Shown here: one piece after another, positions 1 to 7,605 of the stretch
How positions within the stretch are numbered: the stretch's first letter is position 1
Layout: every line of letters starts with the position of its first letter
Assembly: GCA_051251725.1 (NCBI GenBank)
Contig: JBPOFN010000054.1
Span: 1 to 21,806 of the forward strand
Origin: JALZUE01 sp051251725
GTDB lineage: Bacteria; Pseudomonadota; Gammaproteobacteria; Enterobacterales; Alteromonadaceae
DNA: 21,806 nucleotides
Reading direction: 5' to 3'
Position numbers and translations under genes: made by a program
Notes under the pieces: model-generated
Databases searched by the model: none
What the model saw: only the letters and a program-made list of their open reading frames with translations
Told to the model about the DNA's origin: nothing

Positions 1-998
1 GGGCGAGACTCTAACTTCACCATATTGATGCCTTTCTCTTTTAATACCACTAAGCATTCAACGAGAGCACCTGGCTTTTGGCCGGTCGCTAATATTAAGG
101 TAGTTTTTGCTGGGATTTGCTCGGCGACATCGACTGGCTTTCTTGCGACAAGAATAAAGCGGCTGTGGTTTTCTTCTTGATTAGCAATCGACTTTTGCAA
201 AGCGTGCAGTTTATAAAGTTGACCGCCTTCTTCGCTACCAATTACCGCAACCGTTGGATCTTGTAGTTCATAAACTTGCGCCATGGCATCAGCAGTGCTA
301 TCACAATATTCAATACGAATATCTTTTTGCTTGTCTAAAAAGTTACTACATTGCGCAAATGGTTGGTGATGTGCATAAATAGTTTTTATTTGGCTCAGCT
401 CAGTATTTACCGCGCCAAGCAAACAATGCTCGATTGGCTGGGTAATTTCACCAACAATCGATAAGTTAGTATGCTGTAGCAGATCGTATACTTGGTTGAT
501 ACTACCTGAACTGGTGTTTTCAATCGGTAAAACGCCGTAATCGACATGCCCAGACTCAACCAGTTTCATAATATCAGCGAAGTTAGAACAGCCTGATTCA
601 ATTAGCTTTTTAGCTCGACGTGAAAAGTATCTATGGCTGGCTAAATAACTGTAAGAACCTTTATCACCTAAAAAGGCAACACTAATGGATGGCGCTTGGA
701 TTTCAGGATTGGTCAATTGCTGTAAATAAGCTTGTTGATTCAATACTGAATCTTCAATAATAGTTTGAAAAATACTGGTTACATAGTGGGCATCTAAGCC
801 GAGTTCTTTGCCATGTTTGATCAAGCGAATTAATAATTCTTGCTCACGTTGTTGATCACGTACGGGACGAACTTGGTCTGCTTTACTCTTAGCAACTTGC
901 AACGTTAGCGAGCGACGCTTTGCAAATAAAGTTAATAGTTGCTGATCTAAATCAGTGATGCTTTTGCGAATTTCATTTAAATCTAACGATTCGGTCAC
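1..998 (-). CDS. pheA: Bifunctional chorismate mutase / prephenate dehydratase (P-protein), 3' end cut by window edge
   Basis: Converts chorismate to prephenate and then to phenylpyruvate, the committed route to phenylalanine, in the cytoplasm. I translated 332 residues from a GTG start (996-998) that has AAGGA seven bases upstream. From this start the chorismate mutase catalytic residues fall at R11, R28, K39, E52 and Q88, exactly the E. coli numbering, which supports the start. The prephenate dehydratase domain (about 105-285) has the ESGC and PIENTSSG segments and an SRF motif at 279-281, where most relatives have TRF. The regulatory ACT domain begins near 297, with its GAL motif at 310-312. 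The reading frame leaves the window at ESR (330-332), in the phenylalanine-binding ESRP motif. An in-frame ATG at 1040 would add 14 residues but has no ribosome binding site and lies inside a terminator hairpin. Confidence 0.97.
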   Translation of the reverse strand, partial: MTESLDLNEIRKSITDLDQQLLTLFAKRRSLTLQVAKSKADQVRPVRDQQREQELLIRLIKHGKELGLDAHYVTSIFQTIIEDSVLNQQAYLQQLTNPEIQAPSISVAFLGDKGSYSYLASHRYFSRRAKKLIESGCSNFADIMKLVESGHVDYGVLPIENTSSGSINQVYDLLQHTNLSIVGEITQPIEHCLLGAVNTELSQIKTIYAHHQPFAQCSNFLDKQKDIRIEYCDSTADAMAQVYELQDPTVAVIGSEEGGQLYKLHALQKSIANQEENHSRFILVARKPVDVAEQIPAKTTLILATGQKPGALVECLVVLKEKGINMVKLESR

Positions 999-1023
999 GT
1001 TGGGATCCTTAATCTTGTTTTGC

Positions 1024-1052
1024 AAAAAAAAACCTCCCATTGGAGGTTTTTT
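1024..1052 (-). terminator. Intrinsic-terminator-like hairpin in the pheA leader (candidate attenuator)
   Basis: The stem pairs CCTCC (1033-1037) with GGAGG (1042-1046) around a CATT loop, and A/T arms lengthen it to 11 bp. Read on the minus strand, GGAGG is followed by nine T residues, the form of a Rho-independent terminator. It ends about 14 bases before the pheA ribosome binding site. No gene on the plus strand reads into it, so its natural role is premature termination in the pheA leader. Two candidate minus-strand promoters lie upstream; the nearer pairs TTGCAT with TACAGT at 17-bp spacing. I found no phenylalanine-rich leader peptide, so the control mechanism is open. Confidence 0.7.
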
Positions 1053-1187
1053 ATCGGGAAAACAATCTACTGTTTTTCTTGCGCGTACTGTATCCTGAGT
1101 TAGCTTTTTATGCAATAGTTGAAGTGCTTAAGCAAGGGCGAAAGCGTTAAATAAATAGCCGCTGGCTGGTAATGAAAAAGATAAAAA

Positions 1188-1889
1188 ATGGCGATAAATA
1201 AACTTAAAAACAAACAGCAAGTAGCAATGCCGAAATTAGTTTTTTTGCTAATGGCAGCAGGGCAATCTAAACGCTTAGGGCAGCCGAAACAATTAGTGGC
1301 ATTTAATCAGCAGCCATTAATCAATAAGCAAATAGAATTACTGTTACCTTTTCAGTTGCCGGTTTATTGTGTGCTGGGCAGTGGCTTTGAAAAAATAGCA
1401 CCAGTAATTGCTCAGTTACCGGTCGAGATCATACAAAATAAAAATTGGCTTGATGGCCTTGGCGCATCTATCGCTTATGGCGTTAGTCAGCTGCCCAAGC
1501 AAATTGACGCTGTGATGGTGCTATTAACCGATCAGTGGTGTTTAACTGCCAATGATATCCAATCTTTGCTCGATGCTTGGCATCATCAGCTACCGTCTCA
1601 AAAGCAGCTTCAAACAATGCAGTCAGAGCCATTAACATCATCAGTGCCAATACCGGCCAGCATTATTGTTTCTAGTAATGCCCATGGGGACAAAAGCCCG
1701 CCAATTATTTTTCCAAAAGATTATTTTAGTGAACTTAAACGTTTGTCGGGTGATGACGGCGCTAAACAAGTGTTAAAAGCTCATCAAGACCAAGTACAAA
1801 CAGTGGCTGTTGAAAATGCTTTTTTTGATCTTGATACACCTGAACAGCTAAGTGAGTTTATTAAAAAAACAGCTCAATTATCCACTTAA
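1188..1889 (+). CDS. MobA/MocA-like nucleotidyltransferase family protein
   Basis: This is a 233-residue cytoplasmic protein of the NTP_transf_3 fold, related to the molybdenum cofactor cytidylyl/guanylyltransferases MocA and MobA. The nucleotide-binding signature AAGQSKRLGQPKQL is at about 23-36, a family-typical NW..GLGASIAYG segment is near residues 86-99, and a C-terminal DLDTPEQL segment is present. Substrate cannot be told from sequence: MocA-type proteins cytidylylate molybdopterin, but related proteins act on other sugars or cofactors, and no xanthine dehydrogenase or XdhC gene is nearby. Neither M1 nor M14, which begins the conserved core, has a clear ribosome binding site, so the start is uncertain. 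The stop codon lies within the first copy of a 20-bp imperfect duplication. Confidence 0.85.
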   Translation: MAINKLKNKQQVAMPKLVFLLMAAGQSKRLGQPKQLVAFNQQPLINKQIELLLPFQLPVYCVLGSGFEKIAPVIAQLPVEIIQNKNWLDGLGASIAYGVSQLPKQIDAVMVLLTDQWCLTANDIQSLLDAWHHQLPSQKQLQTMQSEPLTSSVPIPASIIVSSNAHGDKSPPIIFPKDYFSELKRLSGDDGAKQVLKAHQDQVQTVAVENAFFDLDTPEQLSEFIKKTAQLST

Positions 1890-1909
1890 CGGCTCAGTTA
1901 CCCACTTAA
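1872..1909 (+). repeat. Imperfect tandem duplication spanning a stop codon
   Basis: GCTCAATTATCCACTTAA (1872-1889) is followed 20 bases later by GCTCAGTTACCCACTTAA (1892-1909), with 16 of 18 positions identical. The first copy encodes the last residues and the TAA stop of the nucleotidyltransferase. The second lies just outside the gene and ends in another TAA. Confidence 0.8.
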
Positions 1910-1954
1910 TAGCTAGAGCGGATAAGTAAAGTTAGATCTGTAGCTTGCTCGAGC

Positions 1955-2191
1955 CTAGCTTACGACTTTTTCTATTTCATAAATTGCATCATGTAAATCG
2001 TCGAGCTTACTCGTTAAAATTGCTTGTGCGTCATAAAGCCCCTGATTATATATTGCAGGGGTTAATTCCTTAAAAATAAAGTCTAATAAAAACTCCCCTT
2101 CAAACTGGCCAAGTTCTTGATTTAATTCATCTTCAAAGTATTTGTGTAATTTCTTTAGTAAAAGGGTTTTATTGTCTGTTGATATCTTCAT
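1955..2191 (-). CDS. DUF2164 family protein
   Basis: This is a 78-residue acidic, mostly helical cytoplasmic protein. It matches my memory of DUF2164: a central EGEFLLDFIFKEL segment, a YNQGLYDA motif (about 48-55) and a C-terminal helix. No catalytic residues are evident and the family's function is unknown to me. It starts at an ATG without a strong ribosome binding site and is divergent from the DUF2058 gene across 125 bp. It converges with the nucleotidyltransferase gene. Its TAG stop lies in an AGCTAG/CTAGCT inverted repeat (1911-1916 and 1955-1960) that may help end transcription from both sides, although no T-tract is present. Confidence 0.85.
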   Translation of the reverse strand: MKISTDNKTLLLKKLHKYFEDELNQELGQFEGEFLLDFIFKELTPAIYNQGLYDAQAILTSKLDDLHDAIYEIEKVVS

Positions 2192-2316
2192 CGATTAAAT
2201 ACTGATAATTATGATTGCTTGTTTTAAATTTATTCACGAAAGATAACACAACTCCCTTTTCAAACTCAGTAAGACTGATAAACTAGCGCAAATTTATTTT
2301 GTCGATGATGTTTTAG

Positions 2317-2868
2317 ATGGCCTCTTTACAAGACCAATTATTAAAAGCCGGTTTAACAACCAAACAAAAAGCACGCCAAGCGAATACTGAAAAGCGTAAA
2401 ACCAAAAAGCAAAAAAATAGCGGTGTGCAAGTAGAAGAAAGTTTACAAGAAAAAGTTAAACAAGACTTAGCCATCACTAAAGCTGAAAAGCTGAAAAAAG
2501 ATGCGCAATTAAACGAACAAAAGAAAGCGGCATTAGCGGAAAAAGAAAAAGCGCAGCGGGTATTGCAAATCCTTCAACATCATAACGTTAAAAGGTATCA
2601 AGGGGAGTTAGAATATAACTATACCTTTGGTAGTAAAATCAAAAAACTGTTAGTTGATGGGCAAACACAAAAAGCACTGATTAATGGCCGCTTAGCCTTA
2701 TGTGGTGTCGCTGATCAAACTTATGTCGTGACGGCTGAAACGGCAAGTAAAATTGCCACGATTGACGAATCAGTCATTTTATTGAAAAACGATAAAGTTG
2801 CCGATGAAGCTATCGAAGCAGACGATCCGTATGCTGAATATCAAATTCCAGATGATTTGATGTGGTAA
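2317..2868 (+). CDS. yaiL: DUF2058 / YaiL-like nucleic-acid-associated protein
   Basis: This 183-residue protein matches the YaiL/DUF2058 family of gammaproteobacteria. The first 15 residues resemble the family start (MASLQDQLLKAGL). Residues 17-85 are very rich in Lys, Gln and Glu and look like a long charged helix or coiled coil. The C-terminal 95 residues form a compact domain with an alternating hydrophobic pattern, ending in an acidic tail (DDPYAEYQIPDDLMW). Family members have been described as nucleoprotein or polynucleotide-associated, but the role is not established. The lysine-rich segment fits nucleic-acid binding, which is my inference. No strong ribosome binding site precedes the ATG. 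Confidence 0.85.
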   Translation: MASLQDQLLKAGLTTKQKARQANTEKRKTKKQKNSGVQVEESLQEKVKQDLAITKAEKLKKDAQLNEQKKAALAEKEKAQRVLQILQHHNVKRYQGELEYNYTFGSKIKKLLVDGQTQKALINGRLALCGVADQTYVVTAETASKIATIDESVILLKNDKVADEAIEADDPYAEYQIPDDLMW

Positions 2869-2926
2869 TAAGCTTCACCTGTTGTAAGTAAGCTTAAAAT
2901 TAATAACTAAATTTGAGGTATATCAT

Positions 2927-3289
2927 ATGGCGATTATTCGCTGGATTGTTGGGCGCATTATTTTAATGTTGAATTTTATTTTTTCGCCGAGCGGGCCAAA
3001 ACTCTCTGCTGAGCAAAAAGCACGCTTAGCGCAGCAAACCGCGCATTTAAGTTTGTATCAACTTCCTGCTTGTCCATTTTGTGTCAAAGTACGCCGAGCA
3101 ATGAAGCGTCAAGGGTTAACGCTGGCGTTAAAAAATATTAATCAAGACGAAACCCTTAAAGCTGAATTGATTGAGCAGGGCGGTAAACGCACAGTGCCTT
3201 GTTTAAAAATTGCCACACCGGGTGAACCAGTACAATGGCTTTATGAATCAAAAGTGATTATTGATTATTTAAATAAATTTGCTGTTTAA
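2927..3289 (+). CDS. Glutaredoxin-like / GST N-terminal domain protein with N-terminal membrane segment
   Basis: This is a 120-residue thioredoxin-fold protein. The redox motif C49-P50-F51-C52 sits at the start of the first helix, and the T89-V90-P91 segment supplies the cis-proline that binds glutathione in glutaredoxins. The C-terminal YESKVIIDYL is typical of the GST N-terminal/glutaredoxin fold. Residues 2-20 are strongly hydrophobic with two arginines and have no cleavage site, so the protein is probably anchored in the inner membrane. Which side the redox domain faces cannot be decided here. GAGG lies about seven bases before the ATG. The next genes encode methionine sulfoxide repair, so a shared oxidative-stress role is possible, but 185 bp with a tandem repeat separate them. 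Confidence 0.85.
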   Translation: MAIIRWIVGRIILMLNFIFSPSGPKLSAEQKARLAQQTAHLSLYQLPACPFCVKVRRAMKRQGLTLALKNINQDETLKAELIEQGGKRTVPCLKIATPGEPVQWLYESKVIIDYLNKFAV

Positions 3290-3320
3290 GCGCAGAGTAA
3301 ATTTTTTATATCATGCGTTA

Positions 3321-3367
3321 TCTAGCATCTAGCATCTAGCATCTAGCATCTAGAATCTAGCATCTAG
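3321..3367 (+). repeat. 7-bp tandem repeat TCTAGCA, about 6.7 copies
   Basis: TCTAGCA is repeated in tandem from 3321 and ends in a partial TCTAG. The fifth copy reads TCTAGAA; the rest are identical. It lies between the glutaredoxin-like gene and msrP, about 108 bp before the msrP start. The unit length is not a multiple of three, and the array is outside any coding sequence. Confidence 0.95.
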
Positions 3368-3474
3368 TTAGGGTTAATTAGGATTTGTCATGTGACTATT
3401 TTGACTATTTGGAAATAAAAAGCGTAAAGTTAGGTCTAATTAGTTAACTCGATAGCAAATTAGTAAGCGTTATT

Positions 3475-4497
3475 ATGTTATTCAAAAATAAAGATGCAAA
3501 CAGTTTAACTGACAATGACGTGACGGACGAAACGGTTTACCGTGACAGACGTCGCGTTTTAAAACAAATGGGTTTTGTTGGTGCCGGTGCGTTGTTAGCC
3601 AATTCAGCCCATGCTTTTGATTTTTTTGGGAGTGATGAGCTTAAGCCGTTTGCCACCACTCCACTTAGTTTTAATAAATCACCACAAGCCAGCGTAATCT
3701 CAAAAGCGGATCCTGCTGAGATTTTAACCCCAGAAAATAAAATTATTAGTCATAATAATTTTTATGAATTTGGCTCGCAAAAACATCAGCCGGCTGAGTT
3801 GTCACAAGGTTTTAAAGTTAATCCTTGGCAATTAAAAATTACCGGCGAAGTAGCGAAACCACTTACCCTTGATTACGACGACTTATTCAAAAAATATTCA
3901 TTAGAAGAGCGTATTTATCGGCTGCGTTGTGTTGAAGCATGGTCGATGGTGATCCCTTGGGTTGGTTTTGAGTTATCCGCGCTGATTAAAGCCGCTGAGC
4001 CGAACAGTAAAGCTAAATATGTTGCCTTTAAAACCTTACATGATCCTGAGCAAATGCCGGGGCAAACTAACCGGCGCTTAGGCGGCGGTATTGATTACCC
4101 CTATGTTGAAGGGTTACGTATTGATGAAGCGATGAATCCGCTAACGTTTATGGCTGTTGGTTTGTACGGAAAAACCTTACCACCACAAAATGGCGCGCCA
4201 ATTCGATTAGTGGTGCCGTGGAAATATGGCTTTAAAAGTATTAAATCAGTGGTTGAAATTGAACTGGTGGAAAAAATGCCGCCGACCACTTGGAACTTAT
4301 TAGCGGCGAAAGAATACGGTTTTTATTCGAATGTAAACCCTGATGTTGATCATCCAAGGTGGAGTCAAGCAAGCGAACGCCGTATTACCAGTGGTGGCCT
4401 TTTTGCCCGTAATCGCATTCCAACTCAAATGTTTAATGGTTACGGTGAACAAGTGGCTGACCTTTATAAAGGTATGAATTTACGGAAGTTTTATTAA
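3475..4497 (+). CDS. msrP: Protein-methionine-sulfoxide reductase catalytic subunit MsrP
   Basis: This periplasmic molybdopterin oxidoreductase (YedY family, 340 residues) reduces methionine sulfoxide in envelope proteins. The N-terminus carries a Tat signal, with arginines at 25-27 in a DRRRVLKQMGF context, a short hydrophobic stretch and a likely AHA cleavage site after residue 47. Tat export fits folding with the cofactor before export. Cys152, in the segment RLRCVEAWSMVIPW, is the expected molybdenum ligand. The C-terminal RWSQASERR...NGYGEQVADLY segment is typical of the family. The stop codon overlaps the msrQ start by one base (TAATG), so the two are translationally coupled. There is no obvious ribosome binding site for msrP. 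Confidence 0.97.
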   Translation: MLFKNKDANSLTDNDVTDETVYRDRRRVLKQMGFVGAGALLANSAHAFDFFGSDELKPFATTPLSFNKSPQASVISKADPAEILTPENKIISHNNFYEFGSQKHQPAELSQGFKVNPWQLKITGEVAKPLTLDYDDLFKKYSLEERIYRLRCVEAWSMVIPWVGFELSALIKAAEPNSKAKYVAFKTLHDPEQMPGQTNRRLGGGIDYPYVEGLRIDEAMNPLTFMAVGLYGKTLPPQNGAPIRLVVPWKYGFKSIKSVVEIELVEKMPPTTWNLLAAKEYGFYSNVNPDVDHPRWSQASERRITSGGLFARNRIPTQMFNGYGEQVADLYKGMNLRKFY

Positions 4498-5102
4498 TGA
4501 TATGGCAAAGTAAGAGTTTGTATTTAAAAGCGCTTATTCATACTTCCGCCTTATCCTTGTTAATTTTTCAGTATTATTTAGCGATCACCGATCAATTAGG
4601 CGGCGATCCGGTTGAAGCGATTATTCACTTTACCGGTATCGGCGCTTTTAATATTTTACTGCTGACCTTATTGGTTTCGCCGTTAGCTAAACGTTTTAAA
4701 TTACCTTGGTTAATGAAATCGCGGCGCTTACTCGGCTTGTATGCATTCACTTATGCTTTGTGTCATGTCTTAAATTTTTGGGCCTTTGAAATTCAATTTG
4801 AAATTAATTTATTTTTTGCTGAATTGATCAAACGCCCCTATATTACCGTTGGTTTAACCGCTTTTATTATTTTAACCGCGCTAGCCGTTACTTCTTTTGC
4901 TAAAGTTCAGCGGGCAATGGGTAAACACTGGCAAACGTTACATAGCTTTGTTTATCTTGCTTTATTATGTATTGCGGTGCATTTTTATTGGTCGGTAAAA
5001 TCAGAAGTTATTGAGCCGAGTTTGTATATTCTTGCCAGTGTTATACTTTTGTCTTGGCGTCAGAAAAAAATTAAAATGTGGTTAAAATCATTCAAAAAAT
5101 AA
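4497..5102 (+). CDS. msrQ: Heme-binding membrane subunit MsrQ
   Basis: This 201-residue inner-membrane b-type cytochrome of the ferric-reductase-like family passes electrons to periplasmic MsrP. About six hydrophobic helices are visible. The likely heme-ligand histidines are H90 (ALCHVLNFW), H149 (HWQTLHSFVY) and H162 (AVHFYW), close to the H91, H151 and H164 positions I recall for the E. coli protein. The N-terminal GDPVE and TG segments (36-47) are also typical. The start overlaps the msrP stop by one base. It is the last gene of the pair. A 7-bp stem-loop without a T-tract follows at 5118-5137. Confidence 0.96.
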   Translation: MIWQSKSLYLKALIHTSALSLLIFQYYLAITDQLGGDPVEAIIHFTGIGAFNILLLTLLVSPLAKRFKLPWLMKSRRLLGLYAFTYALCHVLNFWAFEIQFEINLFFAELIKRPYITVGLTAFIILTALAVTSFAKVQRAMGKHWQTLHSFVYLALLCIAVHFYWSVKSEVIEPSLYILASVILLSWRQKKIKMWLKSFKK

Positions 5103-5117
5103 TTGTCTAAGTTGGGG

Positions 5118-5137
5118 TGAAAGCTTTCATGCTTTCA
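5118..5137 (+). other. Stem-loop downstream of msrQ
   Basis: TGAAAGC (5118-5124) and GCTTTCA (5131-5137) form a perfect 7-bp stem with a 6-base loop, 16 bases after the msrQ stop. No run of T residues follows, so it is a poor intrinsic terminator. It may protect or process the 3' end of the msrPQ message. Confidence 0.45.
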
Positions 5138-5208
5138 GACACGGGTGATAAAGGTTAAAATGCTTATATAAAATTTATTTTTCGAATACGAAATCTAACA
5201 AGTAACCC

Positions 5209-6138
5209 ATGAGCCAGCTTTCCATGACCCTAGATTCAATAATAGAAGATCCAATAACTAGGTTATTAGATCGCCACACCGATGATTCCCTGCTTAATTT
5301 AGGTAAAGTTGAGCAAGTGAATCTTGCCCACGGTCTTCCCGCTATAGTGATCAACCATCCTAACTGTACGGCAAGGTTAAGTTTATATGGCGGGCACGTA
5401 TTGAATTGGCAACCGGCGGGTGAAAAAGAAGTATTCTGGTTAAGTAAAACAAGTTCATATCAGCACGGTAAAGCGATCCGCGGCGGAATTCCTTTGTGTT
5501 GGCCGTGGTTTGGTCCATTAGCAGGTAGTAATCAACATGGTTTTGCCCGCCAAATACTTTGGCAACTTGATGATGTGGCTGTTACTGAAAGCGGAGTCAC
5601 TATTGAGATTTCTTGGCAGGGTCAGGAAATGGACGAGTTGTGGCCGCATCAGGTTAAGTTAAAACAAACGATCTTTTTTGGTAAAACTTTTGAGCAAAGT
5701 CTAGCGATAACGAATTTGAGCGAACACACCATCACGTATACGGGCGCATTACATAGCTATTTTACCGTTAGCTCACCAGATAATGTGACTGTGCCATTAT
5801 TAGATAATGTCAGTTTTGATGATAAATTAACGGGCCAGCGAGTTGAAAATTTAACTCGTGAAAATTGTCGCGGACCAATCGATACTGTTTACTATAGCGA
5901 TGTCGCGCAAAAATTAGTTGATACTGGTTTCGCGCGAGTGATTGAAATTACTAACAGTAATACTCAACAATGGGTGCTTTGGAATCCAGGCGTGGAAACG
6001 GCGGCTGAAATGGCCGATGTTCACACCAATGGTGAGCAAGAGTATGTGTGTCTTGAAGCGGCGAATACACAAGCGCAAGCGGTTCTCGCCCAGCAAACTG
6101 TGGTAATGAGCCAGCAAATAGCGATTAAAGCGCTTTAG
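5209..6138 (+). CDS. D-hexose-6-phosphate mutarotase (aldose 1-epimerase family, YeaD-like)
   Basis: Interconverts the anomers of glucose-6-phosphate and related hexose phosphates in the cytoplasm. The 309-residue galactose-mutarotase beta-sandwich contains RGGIPLCWPWFG (91-102), a hallmark of the YeaD/apospory-associated subgroup. The probable acid-base pair is H182 (GALHSYF) and E283 (VCLEAANT). The protein is about 15 residues longer than the E. coli protein as I recall it, all at the N-terminus, so the internal M6 start is also possible; neither has a convincing ribosome binding site. It converges on mutH with only 15 bp between stop codons and no visible terminator. Confidence 0.94.
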   Translation: MSQLSMTLDSIIEDPITRLLDRHTDDSLLNLGKVEQVNLAHGLPAIVINHPNCTARLSLYGGHVLNWQPAGEKEVFWLSKTSSYQHGKAIRGGIPLCWPWFGPLAGSNQHGFARQILWQLDDVAVTESGVTIEISWQGQEMDELWPHQVKLKQTIFFGKTFEQSLAITNLSEHTITYTGALHSYFTVSSPDNVTVPLLDNVSFDDKLTGQRVENLTRENCRGPIDTVYYSDVAQKLVDTGFARVIEITNSNTQQWVLWNPGVETAAEMADVHTNGEQEYVCLEAANTQAQAVLAQQTVVMSQQIAIKAL

Positions 6139-6153
6139 CCGCTGTTGGAAACA

Positions 6154-6843
6154 TTAGTTAATACGTAAGTGCTGCTCAAGCAGCATTTGCGTAAATTGGG
6201 TTTTCAAATAAAACCCTCTTGGCAACGTCATAAATGGCCGGCCGTGTTTATCAAAGGCTTTAGTTTTTGCTTGGCTGTTGGCCGCTTTGGGTCTTAACTG
6301 CAACACTTGCCCATGCCGACCGGCAATATTCTCCACTTCCCCTAGCACTATCATATCTGTTAACTCTTGCCAGTCTTTGGCTAATAATTGTTCTTGGGTT
6401 GGATCAGGCGACCATAAAAAAGGGGTGCCAACAATACGATCGGCAATGGGAATATCGCGCTCGGCAATTATTGGTACCCATAATACTTTAGCTAATTTAT
6501 TGCGGATATGACTTGCTTGCCAAGACGCGCCAACTAAACCTGTTAACGGAGCGACACAAACAAAAGTTGTTTCAAGTGGTTTGCCGTATCTGTCGATTGG
6601 CAGCGATTTTAATTCAATCCCTAATTGCGGAAAGTCAGGCTCAGGTTTTGAACCGGCACTAGCGCCTAAAACTTGCTCTAATAATAATCCCGCCCAACCT
6701 TTTTCTCGTTTAAGATCTTTAGGGATTTTTACCTTAGCAGCAATCGCTATTTCACCTAAAGTTAAGCCAGCAATATCCTGACTTCTATTGATTAATTCGG
6801 TTTCAGATTGTGGAATAGATGTTTGGATCACAAGAAATATCAA
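6154..6843 (-). CDS. mutH: DNA mismatch repair endonuclease MutH
   Basis: Nicks the unmethylated strand at hemimethylated GATC sites under MutS/MutL direction, so the host probably has Dam methylation. The protein is 229 residues. The catalytic triad D70, E77 and K79 sits in the PEPDF...ELKSLP segment, and E56 is in LLLE, matching E. coli numbering. GASAGSKPE, RPLETTFVCVAPLTG-like and LRPKAA segments are all present. No ATG is available near the 5' end; the frame opens with TTG (6841-6843), and GTG at codon 5 (6829-6831) is the alternative. Neither has a good ribosome binding site, so translation may be weak. It is divergent from rppH over about 121 bp, an arrangement also seen around enterobacterial mutH/rppH. 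Confidence 0.97.
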   Translation of the reverse strand: MIFLVIQTSIPQSETELINRSQDIAGLTLGEIAIAAKVKIPKDLKREKGWAGLLLEQVLGASAGSKPEPDFPQLGIELKSLPIDRYGKPLETTFVCVAPLTGLVGASWQASHIRNKLAKVLWVPIIAERDIPIADRIVGTPFLWSPDPTQEQLLAKDWQELTDMIVLGEVENIAGRHGQVLQLRPKAANSQAKTKAFDKHGRPFMTLPRGFYLKTQFTQMLLEQHLRIN

Positions 6844-6878
6844 TTAATTATTCGCTATGACCGCTATTTTTACATGTG

Positions 6879-6894
6879 TTGACAAAAAATGTCA
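6879..6894. promoter_or_regulatory. TTGACA element and inverted repeat in the mutH/rppH divergent region
   Basis: TTGACA (6879-6884) matches the -35 consensus and forms a small inverted repeat, TGACA-AAAAA-TGTCA (6880-6894). A TATAAA (6937-6942) lies just before the rppH ribosome binding site but is not at proper spacing from it. A promoter for rppH is expected here, but its exact elements are unresolved. Confidence 0.3.
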
Positions 6895-6964
6895 GTATTC
6901 ATTTGCTCGAATCACGAGATTGTGGAAGAATCGGATTATAAATTGAAAACTTGTTGGAGTTCGT

Positions 6965-7471
6965 GTGATAGATGCCGATGGCTACCGAGCCAATGTCGGC
7001 ATAGTAATAATCAACGACAGGGGACAAGTATTTTGGGCAAAACGTTTTGGTCAGCACTCATGGCAATATCCGCAAGGTGGTGTCGATGAGGGAGAAAGCG
7101 CAGAGCAAACCATGTATCGTGAATTACACGAGGAAGTGGGTTTAAAACCCGAACATGTAAAAATTGTTGCGCAGACTAGACATTGGCTAAGATACAAATT
7201 ACCAAAACGATTAATTCGGCACGACAGTACGCCTGTTTGTGTTGGGCAAAAACAAAAATGGTTTTTGTTAAAATTAACAAGTAAAGATTCAGATGTGAAT
7301 TTACTTCACTCTAATCATCCTGAATTTGATGATTGGCGTTGGGTCAGTTATTGGTATCCTGTTCGTCAGGTTGTTTCGTTTAAGCGAGATGTTTATCGAA
7401 AAGTGATGAAAGAATTTGCCGCAAGTGCACTGCCTTTTTATCGCCATGATAAACGCAAGCGAAGGAATTAA
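6965..7471 (+). CDS. rppH: RNA pyrophosphohydrolase RppH
   Basis: This Nudix hydrolase removes pyrophosphate from the 5' end of triphosphorylated RNA and starts RNase E-dependent mRNA decay. The 168-residue product begins at a GTG with GGAG five bases upstream, and its N-terminus (IDADGYRANVGIVI) aligns with the E. coli start. The Nudix box spans residues 38-60 with the full G-x5-E-x7-REL-x-EE-x-GL pattern. WLRYKLPKRLIR and the RWVSYWYPVRQVVSFKRDVYR region (split in the protein around 120-140) are near-identical to the enterobacterial enzyme from memory. It is followed by an intrinsic terminator and then ptsP, in conserved order. Confidence 0.98.
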   Translation: MIDADGYRANVGIVIINDRGQVFWAKRFGQHSWQYPQGGVDEGESAEQTMYRELHEEVGLKPEHVKIVAQTRHWLRYKLPKRLIRHDSTPVCVGQKQKWFLLKLTSKDSDVNLLHSNHPEFDDWRWVSYWYPVRQVVSFKRDVYRKVMKEFAASALPFYRHDKRKRRN

Positions 7472-7491
7472 TTATTACTATGTGAAAAATT

Positions 7492-7517
7492 AGCTTACCC
7501 ATGTGTAAGCTTTTTTT
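7492..7517 (+). terminator. Intrinsic terminator after rppH
   Basis: AGCTTAC (7492-7498) and GTAAGCT (7505-7511) form a 7-bp stem with a 6-base loop, followed by T residues to 7517. It is 21 bp after the rppH stop, so ptsP probably has its own promoter in 7518-7600 or depends on read-through. Confidence 0.8.
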
Positions 7518-7605
7518 ATTTTCAAAGGTGAAAAGTTTTGCGAAACAAGGTAGTTTTCAAAACGTTAAAAATTACTGATCAGTTTTTAATGGAAACAGGG
7601 GATTT

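Noticed and set aside
3321..3367. CRISPR-like array
   Set aside because: The repeats are directly adjacent 7-mers without spacers and there are no cas genes.
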